Numbered from the stretch's first letter, positions 8,386 to 17,714 are shown. The stretch is DNA of 64,000 bases from Nakamurella multipartita DSM 44233 (GCF_000024365.1 NC_013235.1:2542001-2606000); one strand, 5' to 3'. Numbers and translations are program-made. Notes: generated from the letters alone by a model not told the origin.

Positions 8386-10643
8386 TGGTGTGCTCCGTGC
8401 GGGACCCGGGCCGGGGTGATTTCGGCCCACTGCGCCTCGATCTTCTTCTCCTCCGGGGTGGCCACGAAGCCGCGCGGCGCGAACGTGTGCGACGGGGTGT
8501 CCGGCTCCTCGCTGGTCGGCAGCCCGCCGGCCCGGATCGACCGGACGCACACGATGGCGGCGGCGATGACCACCAGGATGACCAGGGTCGCGAAAATGAT
8601 CGACAAGGTGCCCTGGATGAAGGTGTTGCGGACCACCGCGGCGATCGCCTCGGGCGAGGACGCGGTGCCGAACTTCTGCGCCCCGGACTCCTGGGCGGTC
8701 TTGAATGCGTTGTGCTGCGCCCAGTATCCGATTGCCGGCACCGAGGAGAAGATCTTCTGGTAGGACGCCGTCAGGGTCACCACCAGGTCCCAGACCAGCG
8801 GAACACCCGGGATCCAGCACCACTTGTACATCCGCTTCTTGATCAACACGGTGAACACCAGGGTCAGCGCGATGGCCGCCAGCAGCTGGTTGGCGATACC
8901 GAACAGCGGGAAGAGGGTGTTGATGCCGCCCAGCGGGTCGGTGACGCCCATCAGCAGGATCATGCCCCAGGCCAGCACGACCACGGCCGAGCACACCCAG
9001 GCGCCGACCCGCCAGGACGGGTCGCGGAACTTGCGGGCGCCGGGGATGTTGCCCAGCGAGTCCGAGAGCATGAAACGGGCCACCCGGGTACCGGCATCCA
9101 CGGTGGTCAGGATGAACAGCGCCTCGAACATGATCGCGAAGTGGTACCAGAACGCCTTGCCGCCCAGGCCCCACAGGGCCGAGTGCAGCACGTCGGACAT
9201 GCCGAAGGCCAGCGTCGGGGCGCCGCCGGTACGGGAGATGATCGATTGCTCGCCGACGTCGGCGGCGGCCTGGTTGATCAGGTCGGGGCTGATGTTCGGG
9301 CTGGTCAGGCCCAGGCCGTTGACGTAGGCGGCGGCCGTCTCGGCGGTCCCGCCGGTCAGCCCGAGCGGGGCGTTCATCACGAAATACAGGTGCTGGTCGA
9401 TGATCACGGCGGTGACCAGGGCCATGATGGCCACGAACGACTCGGTCAGCATGCCGCCGTAGCCGATCATCCGGGTCTGGCTTTCGTTCTCCACCATCTT
9501 CGGGGTGGTGCCCGAGCAGATCAGCGCATGGAATCCGGACAGCGCCCCGCAGGCGATGGTGATGAACAGGAACGGGAACAGGGAGCCCGCGAACGCCGGC
9601 CCGTTGCCGTTGATCGCGAACGAGGTGATGGCCGGCATCTGCACGGTCGGCTGGGCGATGACGATGCCCACCGCCAGCAGCATGATGGTGCCGACCTTCA
9701 TGAAGGTGGACAGGTAGTCCCGGGGCGCGAGCAGCATCCACACCGGCAGCACCGAAGCGGCGAAGCCGTAGATGATGATGGCCCAGGCCAGCGTGACCTT
9801 GGACAGGGTGAACCAGCTCTGGCCCCACTCGGTCTGGGCGACCCAGCCGCCGGAAACGATGGCCAGCAACAGCAACGCGACGCCGATGACGGTGACCTCG
9901 GAGACCCGGCCGGGCCGAAGGTAGCGCAGGTAGAAGCCCATGAACAGGGCGATCGGGATGGTCATGGCCAGGGAGAAGACACCCCAAGGGCTCTCGGCCA
10001 GGGCGTTCACCACGACCAGGGCCAGCACCGCGATCAGGATGATCATGATGACGAAGACGGCGATCATCGCGGCGATCCCGCCGAAGCTGCCCAATTCGTC
10101 CCGGGCCATCTGGCCCAGGCTGCGGCCCCGGCGGCGGGTGGACAGCCACAGCACCAGGTAGTCCTGGACGCCGCCGGCCAGCACCACGCCGATGATGATC
10201 CACATGGTGCCGGGCAGGTAACCCATCTGCGCGGCCAGCACGGGTCCGACCAGCGGGCCGGCGCCGGCGATCGCCGCGAAGTGGTGACCGAACAGCACCC
10301 GGCGATCGGTGGGGTCGAAATCCTTGCCGTTGGCGTAGGTCTCGGCCGGCGTGGCCCGGTCGTCGCGCGGCTTGACCACCTTGTACTCGATCAGCCGGGC
10401 GTAGAAGCGGAAGGCGATGAAGTAGGTGCACACGGCCGCGACCACGAACCAGACCGCGTTCACCGCTTCGCCGCGGACGATCGCGATCATCGTCCAGCCG
10501 ATGGCGCCGAGCAGGCCGATGACCGCGTAGACGGCCTTGGCCGCCGGTTTCATCGGCCGGTGGCCGCGCACCGCCACCGGTGGCTGGTCCGGATCGGTCC
10601 GGACCAGTTCGATGTGGGGATCGTCGGTTGCCGTTGCTGTCAT
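8382..10643 (-). CDS. cstA: carbon starvation protein A (peptide/pyruvate transporter)
   Basis: A 753-residue polytopic inner-membrane protein of the CstA/BtsT family, which imports pyruvate or small peptides when carbon is short. Recognisable stretches are YRFYARLIEYKV-type text (FRFYARLIEYKVVKPRDDRATP), the FGHHFAAIAGAGPLVGPVLAAQMGYLPG motif early, and GFHALICSGTTPKM in the middle. ATG 10643 begins MTATATDDPH; an upstream extension is Arg-rich and unlikely. ybdD follows with overlapping start and stop codons. The gene is divergent from the NfeD gene across 213 bases that presumably hold both promoters. Confidence 0.94.
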   Translation of the reverse strand: MTATATDDPHIELVRTDPDQPPVAVRGHRPMKPAAKAVYAVIGLLGAIGWTMIAIVRGEAVNAVWFVVAAVCTYFIAFRFYARLIEYKVVKPRDDRATPAETYANGKDFDPTDRRVLFGHHFAAIAGAGPLVGPVLAAQMGYLPGTMWIIIGVVLAGGVQDYLVLWLSTRRRGRSLGQMARDELGSFGGIAAMIAVFVIMIILIAVLALVVVNALAESPWGVFSLAMTIPIALFMGFYLRYLRPGRVSEVTVIGVALLLLAIVSGGWVAQTEWGQSWFTLSKVTLAWAIIIYGFAASVLPVWMLLAPRDYLSTFMKVGTIMLLAVGIVIAQPTVQMPAITSFAINGNGPAFAGSLFPFLFITIACGALSGFHALICSGTTPKMVENESQTRMIGYGGMLTESFVAIMALVTAVIIDQHLYFVMNAPLGLTGGTAETAAAYVNGLGLTSPNISPDLINQAAADVGEQSIISRTGGAPTLAFGMSDVLHSALWGLGGKAFWYHFAIMFEALFILTTVDAGTRVARFMLSDSLGNIPGARKFRDPSWRVGAWVCSAVVVLAWGMILLMGVTDPLGGINTLFPLFGIANQLLAAIALTLVFTVLIKKRMYKWCWIPGVPLVWDLVVTLTASYQKIFSSVPAIGYWAQHNAFKTAQESGAQKFGTASSPEAIAAVVRNTFIQGTLSIIFATLVILVVIAAAIVCVRSIRAGGLPTSEEPDTPSHTFAPRGFVATPEEKKIEAQWAEITPARVPHGAHH

Positions 10644-10856
10644 CGGATTTCCCTGCCCTTCCGGGGTGCGGCCGGCGGCCGATGTCGCCGGGTGAGACCG
10701 GCCGGGACGATACCCTCCGTGCACGGGTACCGCTCAGACCGTGAACCTCCGCGACCCGGATCACTCGCATTGATGGCCGGATCGTGTCGCTCCTGTACCC
10801 GGTCCGAGACCTGTCGACGCCGTCGGGGCCGGGTCGCGCTCTGGCAGGATGGGGTC

Positions 10857-11288
10857 ATGTCCGCATGGATCTGGCTCGTCGGCGGCGTCCTGCTGTCCAT
10901 CGCCGAGGTCCTGGGCGCCGAGTTCGTCCTGCTGATGCTCGGCGGCGGTGCGTTGATCACCGCCGGCTTCGCCGCGTTCTTCCCGGAGCTGCTGTGGTTG
11001 CAGGTCCTGGTGTTTGCGCTGTCCTCGGTCGCGCTGGTGCTGGGCCTGCGGCCGATGCTGCTGCGCAGGTACTACCAACCGTCGCAGACCCGCACCGGCA
11101 TCGACGCGATCATCGGGTCCAAGGCCACCGTGGTGTCCACCGTGGACGCCGATGGCGGTCAGGTCAAGATTGGCGGCGAGGTCTGGTCGGCGGTCAGCCT
11201 GGACGGGCACCGTGCCCTGCCGCCGGGTACATCCGTCACGGTCGTCGAGGTCCGCGGGGCCACCGCAGTCGTTATTTGGGGGGCATGA
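10857..11288 (+). CDS. NfeD-like membrane protein
   Basis: A 143-residue NfeD family protein (Rv1487 counterpart). It has three hydrophobic helices in the first 75 residues (SAWIWLVGGVLLSIAEVLG, FVLLMLGGGALITAGFAAF, LWLQVLVFALSSVALVLGL), then a C-terminal OB-fold domain beginning near IDAIIGSKATVVSTV and ending TVVEVRGATAVVIWGA. NfeD proteins work with SPFH/stomatin proteins in membrane quality control. The SPFH gene begins three bases after the stop, the conserved pairing, so this is an operon. Confidence 0.9.
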   Translation: MSAWIWLVGGVLLSIAEVLGAEFVLLMLGGGALITAGFAAFFPELLWLQVLVFALSSVALVLGLRPMLLRRYYQPSQTRTGIDAIIGSKATVVSTVDADGGQVKIGGEVWSAVSLDGHRALPPGTSVTVVEVRGATAVVIWGA

Positions 11289-11291
11289 GCA

Positions 11292-12713
11292 ATGGATGTC
11301 GCACTGATCGTCGCACTCGTCGTCGCCATCTTGGTGATCGTGGTGCTGGTCCGGTCGGTCAAGGTGATCCCGCAGGCCCAGGCCGCGGTGATCGAGCGCC
11401 TCGGCCGGTACAACAAGACCGGCAGCGCCGGTCTGGTCTGGCTGATCCCGTTCCTGGACCGGATCCGGGCCCGGATCGACCTGCGGGAGCAGGTCGTTTC
11501 CTTCCCGCCGCAGCCGGTCATCACCGAGGACAACCTGACCGTCTCCATCGACACCGTCGTCTACTTCCAGGTCACCGACCCGCGGGCGGCGGTCTACGAG
11601 ATCGCCAACTACATCGTGGCCGTCGAGCAGCTGACCACCACCACGCTGCGCAACGTGGTCGGTGGGATGAACCTGGAACAGACCCTGACCAGCCGCGACT
11701 CGATCAACGGGCAGTTGCGCGGGGTGCTGGACGAGGCCACCGGCAAGTGGGGCATCCGGGTCGCCCGGGTCGAGCTCAAGGCGATCGACCCGCCGCCGTC
11801 GATCCAGGAGGCGATGGAGAAGCAGATGCGCGCCGATCGGGACAAGCGCGCGATGATCCTGAACTCCGAGGGCCAGCGGGAGTCGTCGATCAAGACGGCC
11901 GAGGGGCAGAAGCAGGCCGCGGTGCTCTCCGCCGAGGGGGCCAAGCAGGCCGCCATCCTGTCCGCCGAGGGCGAGCGGCAGTCCCGCATCCTGCGCGCCC
12001 AGGGTGAGCGGGCCGCCCGTTTCCTGCAGGCGCAGGGCCAGGCCAAGGCGATCGAAAAGGTCTTCGCCGCCGTCAAATCGGCCAAGCCGACGCCGGAACT
12101 GCTGGCCTACCAATACCTGCAGACCCTGCCGCAGATGGCGCAGGGTGATGCGAACAAGGTTTGGCTCATTCCCAGCGATTTCAACAAGTCGCTCGAGGGC
12201 TTCGCCCGGATGCTGGGCACCAAGGGTGACGACGGGGTCTTCCGGTACGAACCGCCCAAGGAGGAACCGGCCGATCCGGACAACCCCAAGCCGCGGCCGG
12301 GGGACATCGACGACGACGTGGCCGACTGGTTCGAGGGCACCTCGGCTCAGGAGGTCGCCGCCGCCGTCGCCAAGGTCGAGCAGGAGGCCGCGCTGACCAT
12401 CGCCGACCAGGAGGCGGCCCGCATCGCCGCCTACCGCGGCGAGGTCGGCCCGCCGGAGCGCCCGGCGATCTCCACCGGCAAGACCGCCGACCCGGACGAC
12501 GAACGGGCCGCGCAGCCGCAGTCGGCGTCCGGACAGCAGCCCCCGGCCCAGCAGCAGCGTCCGCCGCAACAACCGGGCTATCAGGGCGGGCCGCCTCCCG
12601 GCCAGGGCCGCCATCAGGGACCGCCCCCGGGCTACCAACCGCCGCCGCCCGGGTACCAGCAGCCGCCGCCGGGCTATCAGCCGCCGCCCGGCCAGTACGG
12701 GCCCGGGCGCTGA
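11292..12713 (+). CDS. SPFH/Band 7 (stomatin/QmcA-like) membrane protein
   Basis: A 473-residue protein with an N-terminal membrane anchor (residues 3-22), an SPFH domain from about 25 to 190 (IPQAQAAVIERLGRYNKT, then FLDRIRARIDLREQVVSFPPQPVITEDN), and a long coiled region of degenerate repeats (GQKQAAVLSAEGAKQAAILSAEGERQ). The C-terminal 100 residues are disordered, with PPGYQPPP-type repeats. The Pro/Gln/Gly tail is longer than in short QmcA proteins. It pairs with the upstream NfeD protein, probably forming large membrane rings (Rv1487-Rv1488 arrangement). Confidence 0.92.
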   Translation: MDVALIVALVVAILVIVVLVRSVKVIPQAQAAVIERLGRYNKTGSAGLVWLIPFLDRIRARIDLREQVVSFPPQPVITEDNLTVSIDTVVYFQVTDPRAAVYEIANYIVAVEQLTTTTLRNVVGGMNLEQTLTSRDSINGQLRGVLDEATGKWGIRVARVELKAIDPPPSIQEAMEKQMRADRDKRAMILNSEGQRESSIKTAEGQKQAAVLSAEGAKQAAILSAEGERQSRILRAQGERAARFLQAQGQAKAIEKVFAAVKSAKPTPELLAYQYLQTLPQMAQGDANKVWLIPSDFNKSLEGFARMLGTKGDDGVFRYEPPKEEPADPDNPKPRPGDIDDDVADWFEGTSAQEVAAAVAKVEQEAALTIADQEAARIAAYRGEVGPPERPAISTGKTADPDDERAAQPQSASGQQPPAQQQRPPQQPGYQGGPPPGQGRHQGPPPGYQPPPPGYQQPPPGYQPPPGQYGPGR

Positions 12714-13525
12714 CCGAGCCGCCCGCCGTCGGCGCTGCGGCCGGCCCGACTGACCGGTCGCCCCTGCCGCAGCCGCTGGCCATCGTCGGGGCTGGCCGGC
12801 TCGGCTCGGCGCTGGCCGCCGCGCTCCGGGCGGCCGGGGTCGCCGTCACCGGGCCGCACGGGCGGGGCTATGCCGGGGCCGGCGACGCCGTGGTGCTGCT
12901 CTGCGTGCCGGACGATGCCATCGCCACCGCCGCCGCGTCGATCGAACCTCCGGCTGTGCTCGGGCACTGCTCGGGGGCCTGCGGCCTGGACGTGCTGGGA
13001 CCCCGACGCGGCTTCAGCGTGCACCCGCTGATGACGGTCACCCCGGCCGGCGCCGACTTCCGGGGCGTGTGGGCCGCGGTGGACGGATCGGACCCGGGTG
13101 CCCTGGACACCGCTCGCACGCTGGCCGGCGTGGTCGGGCTGCGGGCCGTGCGGGTGGCCGATCGGGACCGGGTGGCCTACCACGCCGCCGCGTCGATCGC
13201 GGCGAACTACCTGATCACCGTCGAGGCGGCCGCGGCCGAGCTGCTGGCCTCGGCCGGCCTGGACCGCCAGGTGCTGGTGCCGCTGGCCCGGGCCGCCCTG
13301 GAGAACTGGGCTCGGGTCGGACCGGCCGCACTCACCGGCCCGGTGGCTCGCGGTGACACCGGCACCGTGGCCCGGCATCGCGCGGCCGTCGCCGAACGGG
13401 CCCCGCAGCTGCTCGAACTGCTGGACGCGCTGGTCGGGGCGACCCGGCGACTGGTCACCGAACCCGTCCCGGTTCAGGCCGCCGCCGACCCGGCGGCCGG
13501 CGGCGAGGGTGCTCGCGACGGCTGA
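12710..13525 (+). CDS. Rossmann-like/DUF2520 domain protein
   Basis: About 271 residues. The N-terminal Rossmann domain has LAIVGAGRLGSALAAALRAAG, then VVLLCVPDDAIATAA, and the C-terminal helical DUF2520 region contains AYHAAASIAANYLITVEAAA. It resembles pyrroline-5-carboxylate and 6-phosphogluconate dehydrogenase folds, and such genes sit immediately before panC in many actinobacteria, so an oxidoreductase role linked to pantothenate is plausible but unproven. No ATG, GTG or TTG exists before the Rossmann fold; a CTG at 12710 overlapping the SPFH stop (CTGA) is the only reasonable start. The first GTG (12890) would delete the glycine motif. Confidence 0.8.
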   Translation: MTEPPAVGAAAGPTDRSPLPQPLAIVGAGRLGSALAAALRAAGVAVTGPHGRGYAGAGDAVVLLCVPDDAIATAAASIEPPAVLGHCSGACGLDVLGPRRGFSVHPLMTVTPAGADFRGVWAAVDGSDPGALDTARTLAGVVGLRAVRVADRDRVAYHAAASIAANYLITVEAAAAELLASAGLDRQVLVPLARAALENWARVGPAALTGPVARGDTGTVARHRAAVAERAPQLLELLDALVGATRRLVTEPVPVQAAADPAAGGEGARDG

Positions 13526-13730
13526 TCCGCCCCGGTCGGCCTTGCGCAGAACGTTGACCGCTCCTGCGCCAGCTCGCGGCAGCCGGTCCCGCCGGCAGCA
13601 CGGTCACTGACGAACGAGCGATGACCGGCTCCTTTCGCCCGCTGGGCGGGCGGCGTGCGCATGCGGGCGCGCGGCCGCGATACCCTCCGGACAGGTTTGT
13701 CCCCTCGACCCGCCGGAGTCCTGTCCGCCC

Positions 13731-14585
13731 ATGAAGATCGTCCGGACCGTCCCCGACCTGCGTGAGCTGCTGCGTCCCTACCGGGGGGAGGGCTCCGTCG
13801 GGTTCGTGCCGACCATGGGTGCCTTGCACGAAGGGCACCTGGAGCTGGCCCGGCGCGCCCGCGCGGCCGACGACGTGGTCGTGATGTCGATCTTCGTCAA
13901 TCCGACCCAGTTCAACGATCCCGCCGATCTGGCCGCCTATCCGCGCGACGAGCACAAGGACGCCGAACTGGCCGCCTCGGCGGGGGTGGACGTGCTCTTC
14001 GCCCCCGGCGTGGCCGAGGTCTACCCGCCCGGATTCACCGCCACGGTCAGCCTGCACGGGCCGATCGTCGAGGCGTTGGAGGGGGCGCACCGCGGGGTCG
14101 GTCACTTCCAGGGGGTGACCACGGTGGTCAGCAAGCTGTTCGGCATGGTCTCGCCCGACCGGGCCTATTTCGGCCAGAAGGACGCCCAGCAGGTGCGGGT
14201 GGTCCGGGCGATGGTGGCCGATCTGAACATTCCCACCGAGATCGTCGTCGTGCCCACGGTCCGGGAGCCCGACGGGATGGCCATGTCCAGCCGCAACCGG
14301 CGGCTGAGCCCGTTCGAACGGGCCCGTGCGGCGCACATCTCGGCGGCCCTGTGGGAGGCCGAGGTGGCCGTGGCCAACGGCATCGTCGACGCCGGGGCGG
14401 TGGTGCAGGTTGCTCGAAAGGTGCTGTCCGACAACGCCATTGACGTGGAATACCTCGAGCTGGTGGACGCCGACACCTTCCTGCCGGTCCGGGTGCTCGT
14501 CGCCGGCCCGGCGCTGCTCGCCGTCGCCGCAGTGATCGGCGGCGTACGCCTGATCGACAACGTGGTGCTGCACCCCCGCGCCTGA
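13731..14585 (+). CDS. panC: pantoate--beta-alanine ligase
   Basis: Joins pantoate and beta-alanine with ATP to form pantothenate; cytoplasmic. The 284-residue length is normal. Motifs: VGFVPTMGALHEGHLELARRA (HIGH-like, near residue 35), FVNPTQF near 60, the pantoate-binding HFQGVTTVVSKLF near 125, the FGQKDAQQ segment, and MSSRNRRLSPFER (KMSKS-like) near 185. ATG 13731 is the natural start. It follows the DUF2520 gene by 205 bases. No panD is in the window, and panB lies about 3.1 kb further on. Confidence 0.95.
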   Translation: MKIVRTVPDLRELLRPYRGEGSVGFVPTMGALHEGHLELARRARAADDVVVMSIFVNPTQFNDPADLAAYPRDEHKDAELAASAGVDVLFAPGVAEVYPPGFTATVSLHGPIVEALEGAHRGVGHFQGVTTVVSKLFGMVSPDRAYFGQKDAQQVRVVRAMVADLNIPTEIVVVPTVREPDGMAMSSRNRRLSPFERARAAHISAALWEAEVAVANGIVDAGAVVQVARKVLSDNAIDVEYLELVDADTFLPVRVLVAGPALLAVAAVIGGVRLIDNVVLHPRA

Positions 14586-14607
14586 TCTCCGGCCGAGGCG
14601 CGCCCGG

Positions 14608-14639
14608 TGTAGTGCCAGCGCTATTCCCGCGGGCCGCCC
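14608..14639 (+). promoter_or_regulatory. conserved upstream element, copy 1
   Basis: TGTAGTGCCAGCGCTATTCC and the following GC-rich bases closely match 16078-16110 before the neighbouring paralogue. Both copies lie about 80-110 bases before the start codon, so this is a shared regulatory or promoter element copied with the gene. Confidence 0.5.
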
Positions 14640-14715
14640 GACGTGATGAGCTGGTGGCAGGCCGGTGCCCGGGGCGGCACGCGTCCCCGGCCGCCGCGCG
14701 GCCGAAGGAGCTGAC

Positions 14716-16038
14716 GTGCGCATTCGACTGGCCGGCCTGCTGGCCGGCGCCCTGCTGGCGGTCACCGCCTGCACCTCCGGCGGCACCACCGCGTCCAGCA
14801 CTGCTTTGCCCACCACAGGTGGGTCCACCACTGCTGTCTCCACCACAGCGGCGTCGAGTATCGCCGGGACGACGTCGCCGGCGGGGGGCAGCGGGGCCGC
14901 CCCGGCCGACGCGGCCCTGACCGCGCAAGTGATGAACGTGGTGAACACCTTTGTGCAGGACAACCATCTGCGCTCGGTCCTGATCCGGGTCACCCGGGGT
15001 GAGGACGTGCTGGTCGAGCAGGCCGTCGGCGAGTCGATGACCGGGGTGCCGGCGACCACCGACATGCACTTTCGCAACGGCGCGGTGGCCATCTCCTACA
15101 TGTCCACGCTGCTGCTGATCCTGGTCGACGAGGGCAAGGTCGCACTGGACGACAAGGTGTCGACCTGGCTGCCGGACATCCCCCACACCGATCAGGTGAC
15201 CCTGCGCCAGCTGGCCCAGATGACCTCGGGCTACGTCGATTACGAGCAGACGCCGGAGCTGACCGCCGCCAACTACGCGGACCCGTACAAGCAGTGGACC
15301 CCGCAGGAGCTGCTGTCCTTTGCCGTCGACCAGCCGCTGTATTACACCCCGGGCACCAACTGGAACTACGCCCACACCAACTACGTGATCCTGGGCCTGG
15401 CCCTGGAGAAGATCACCGGGCAGCCGCTGGACGAGCTGCTGCGCAGCAAGGTGCTGGACCCGCTCGGGCTCACCCAGACTTCCGGGAACGACGGCACTCC
15501 GGCCATCCTCGAGCCGGTCCTGCACGCGTTCACCAGCGAGCGCCGGAGCGCGCTCAAGGTGCCCGCCGACATCGCCCTGTACGAGGAGTCCACCTTCTGG
15601 AATCCGTCCTGGACGCTGGCCCAAGGGGCGATCCAGACGACCAACCTGCGCGACCTGAGCGTGACCGCCCGGGCCATCAACTCGGGCCGGCTGCTCTCGC
15701 CGCAGTCCTACGCGACGTTCTCCTCGACCGAGCTGCGGGGCAAGACCAGTGCGGTGGCCGGCTGCCCGGCCTGCTTCGAGCAGGGCATCGGCTACACCTA
15801 CGGCCTGGGCGTGGTGATCAGCGACGACTGGTTGCTGCAGAACCCGCTGTTCTCCGGCGAATCCGCCGTCGAGGCCTACCTGCCGAGCCAGGACGTGGCG
15901 ATCGCGGTCGCCGTGACCTACGACCCGGCGGCGTTCGACGCGACCACCGGCGCCTACGTCAACGCGGCCGACCAACTCTGGCGACAGGTCGCGCTGACCG
16001 TGGTCCCGGACAACCCGCCGCCGATCAAGAAGGGCTGA
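14716..16038 (+). CDS. lipoprotein of the beta-lactamase/serine hydrolase fold, catalytic motifs lost
   Basis: A 440-residue lipoprotein: signal peptide with lipobox LLAVTAC (Cys19), a Thr/Ser-rich linker to about residue 65, then a class C beta-lactamase/D-Ala-D-Ala carboxypeptidase-type domain. Alignment with the paralogue at 16163 shows that the SxxK motif is replaced (FRNGAVAIS; A123-V-A-I126), and the YxN motif reads Y-A-H (NYAHTN). It is therefore unlikely to be a hydrolase and may bind or regulate. GTG 14716 has AAGGAG at 14705-14710. It shares a related upstream element with its paralogue, so it arose by tandem duplication. Confidence 0.85.
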   Translation: MRIRLAGLLAGALLAVTACTSGGTTASSTALPTTGGSTTAVSTTAASSIAGTTSPAGGSGAAPADAALTAQVMNVVNTFVQDNHLRSVLIRVTRGEDVLVEQAVGESMTGVPATTDMHFRNGAVAISYMSTLLLILVDEGKVALDDKVSTWLPDIPHTDQVTLRQLAQMTSGYVDYEQTPELTAANYADPYKQWTPQELLSFAVDQPLYYTPGTNWNYAHTNYVILGLALEKITGQPLDELLRSKVLDPLGLTQTSGNDGTPAILEPVLHAFTSERRSALKVPADIALYEESTFWNPSWTLAQGAIQTTNLRDLSVTARAINSGRLLSPQSYATFSSTELRGKTSAVAGCPACFEQGIGYTYGLGVVISDDWLLQNPLFSGESAVEAYLPSQDVAIAVAVTYDPAAFDATTGAYVNAADQLWRQVALTVVPDNPPPIKKG

Positions 16039-16077
16039 CCGCAGTGCCGGCCCCCGCGGGCCGGACCGGCCGGCAAA

Positions 16078-16110
16078 TGTAGTGCCAGGTGTATTGCCCG
16101 GCGGGCGGCC
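16078..16110 (+). promoter_or_regulatory. conserved upstream element, copy 2
   Basis: TGTAGTGCCAGGTGTATTGC and following bases match the element before the degenerate paralogue (14608-14639), which marks a common promoter or operator in the duplicated unit. Confidence 0.5.
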
Positions 16111-16162
16111 ACCCGGTGAGCTGACCGGGCACGGGTACCTCGACACAGAAGCAGGTAGTTCC

Positions 16163-17566
16163 ATGACCCCATTGCGCACGCCGCGCCGATCGACCACCGC
16201 CCTGACCGCGTTGCTGGTGGCGGGCACGCTGGGCGTGGCCGCCTGCACGTCGTCCGGATCCAGCGCCACGACCTCCTCGACCGGTTCATCGGCCGCTTCG
16301 TCGGGCGGTTCGACAGGTGGTTCGACAGCCGGTTCGACAGCGTCCGGATCCGGGTCGGGCTCGGCCACCCCCGGATCGACCGGCGCGACGCCGGCCTACG
16401 CCGCCGAGGTGAGCGCGGCGGTGCGCAAGGTGATGCAGGACAACGTGATTCCCGGTGCGGTGGTGCTGATCGCGTCCCCGGATCAGGGCGACTGGACCGG
16501 CACCTTCGGCACCCGGACCTGGGGCGACGAGCAACCCATGTCCGCCGGCGACCACTTCCGGATCGGCAGCAACACCAAGACGATGACCTCGACGGTCATC
16601 CTGCAACTGGTCCAGGAGGGCAAGCTCGCCCTGGACGACCCGATCTCCAAGTACATCCCCGGGGTGCCCGGCGGCGACCAGATCACCATCGCCAACCTGT
16701 CCGAGATGCGCAGCGGCCTGTACAGCTACAGCTTCGACACCACCTTCAACAACACCCTGGACCAGCAGCCGCAGAAGGTCTGGACGCCGCAGGAACTGAT
16801 CGACATCGCCTTCAGCCACCCGCAGAACGGGCCGCCCGCGCAGGAGTTCAACTACAGCAACACCAACATCATCCTGCTCGGCATGGTCATCGAGAAGCTG
16901 ACCGGCATGACCGCGTCGGAGGCGTTCCAGGAACGGATCTTCACCCCGTTGGGCCTGAAAGACACCTCCCTGCCGCTGAACTCGGACATCCCCAACCCGC
17001 ACCCGCAGGGTTACTCGTTCGGCAGCAACACCTCGACGATCGATACGTACGCGCTGCCGGCCGCGGACCAGCCGCTCGCGCTGGACGGTCGCCTGCTGCC
17101 CAACAACGAGACGATGGCCAACCCGTCCTGGGCATGGACGGCCGGCGGCGCGATCTCCACCGTGCAGGACATGAAGACCTACGTCGAGGCCCTGGTCGAC
17201 GGCGGCCTGCTCGACCAGCAGACCCAGAAGATCCGGATGGACAGCATCCAGCCTGCCGCCCCCGGCACGACCGGCGCCGGGTACGGCCTGGGCATCGCCC
17301 AGTTCGACCAGCTGTACGGGCACGACGGGCAGATCCCCGGCTTCATGACGTTCATGGGTCACGACCCGAAGACCGGGCTGACCATCGTCATCGCCACCAA
17401 CCTGGCCACCATCCCGAACGGGGAGGGCTCGGCCCTGGCCATCCTCAAGGGGCTGATCCCGATCTTCTACCCGAATGCGGTCGTGCCCGGCGACCCCGCC
17501 GCGGCGCCCGGCGCGACCGGCAGCGGGACGGCCAGCACGGCGCCGTCGGCCAGCACGGGCGGCTGA
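16163..17566 (+). CDS. lipoprotein serine hydrolase (beta-lactamase/D-Ala-D-Ala carboxypeptidase family)
   Basis: A 467-residue secreted lipoprotein: lipobox GVAAC (Cys28), a Ser/Gly/Thr-rich linker to about residue 75, then the hydrolase domain. Active-site motifs are intact: S136-N-T-K139 (FRIGSNTKTM) and Y-S-N in FNYSNTN; a GHDGQIPGF segment occupies the third-motif position (usually H/K-x-G). It would cleave a D-amino acid peptide or ester outside the membrane; the substrate is unknown. A second Ser/Thr-rich tail follows the domain. It is the catalytically competent paralogue of the preceding gene. Confidence 0.88.
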   Translation: MTPLRTPRRSTTALTALLVAGTLGVAACTSSGSSATTSSTGSSAASSGGSTGGSTAGSTASGSGSGSATPGSTGATPAYAAEVSAAVRKVMQDNVIPGAVVLIASPDQGDWTGTFGTRTWGDEQPMSAGDHFRIGSNTKTMTSTVILQLVQEGKLALDDPISKYIPGVPGGDQITIANLSEMRSGLYSYSFDTTFNNTLDQQPQKVWTPQELIDIAFSHPQNGPPAQEFNYSNTNIILLGMVIEKLTGMTASEAFQERIFTPLGLKDTSLPLNSDIPNPHPQGYSFGSNTSTIDTYALPAADQPLALDGRLLPNNETMANPSWAWTAGGAISTVQDMKTYVEALVDGGLLDQQTQKIRMDSIQPAAPGTTGAGYGLGIAQFDQLYGHDGQIPGFMTFMGHDPKTGLTIVIATNLATIPNGEGSALAILKGLIPIFYPNAVVPGDPAAAPGATGSGTASTAPSASTGG

Positions 17567-17714
17567 GTCGCCGGCGGCCGCCGGCGGTGCGGTGCAGTGG
17601 GTCACAACCTGGCCCAGGGGTCGGGCCCCCGGTGGTAGCAATGGACCGCACAGTAGGGTCGCGGTCCGGACGCGCGCGGCGCACCGCGGCCCGGCCGGAG
17701 CAAAGGAGCACCCG

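Noticed and set aside
7799-8419. ORF downstream of DUF3097
   Set aside because: No family match, runs through the terminator hairpin and overlaps ybdD and the end of cstA on the other strand.
8001-10856. Very long open frame on the plus strand across the cstA region
   Set aside because: It is antisense to cstA, and its His/Asp/Gly/Arg-rich text is typical of GC-rich shadow frames. Only its last part, from 10857, is a real gene (NfeD).
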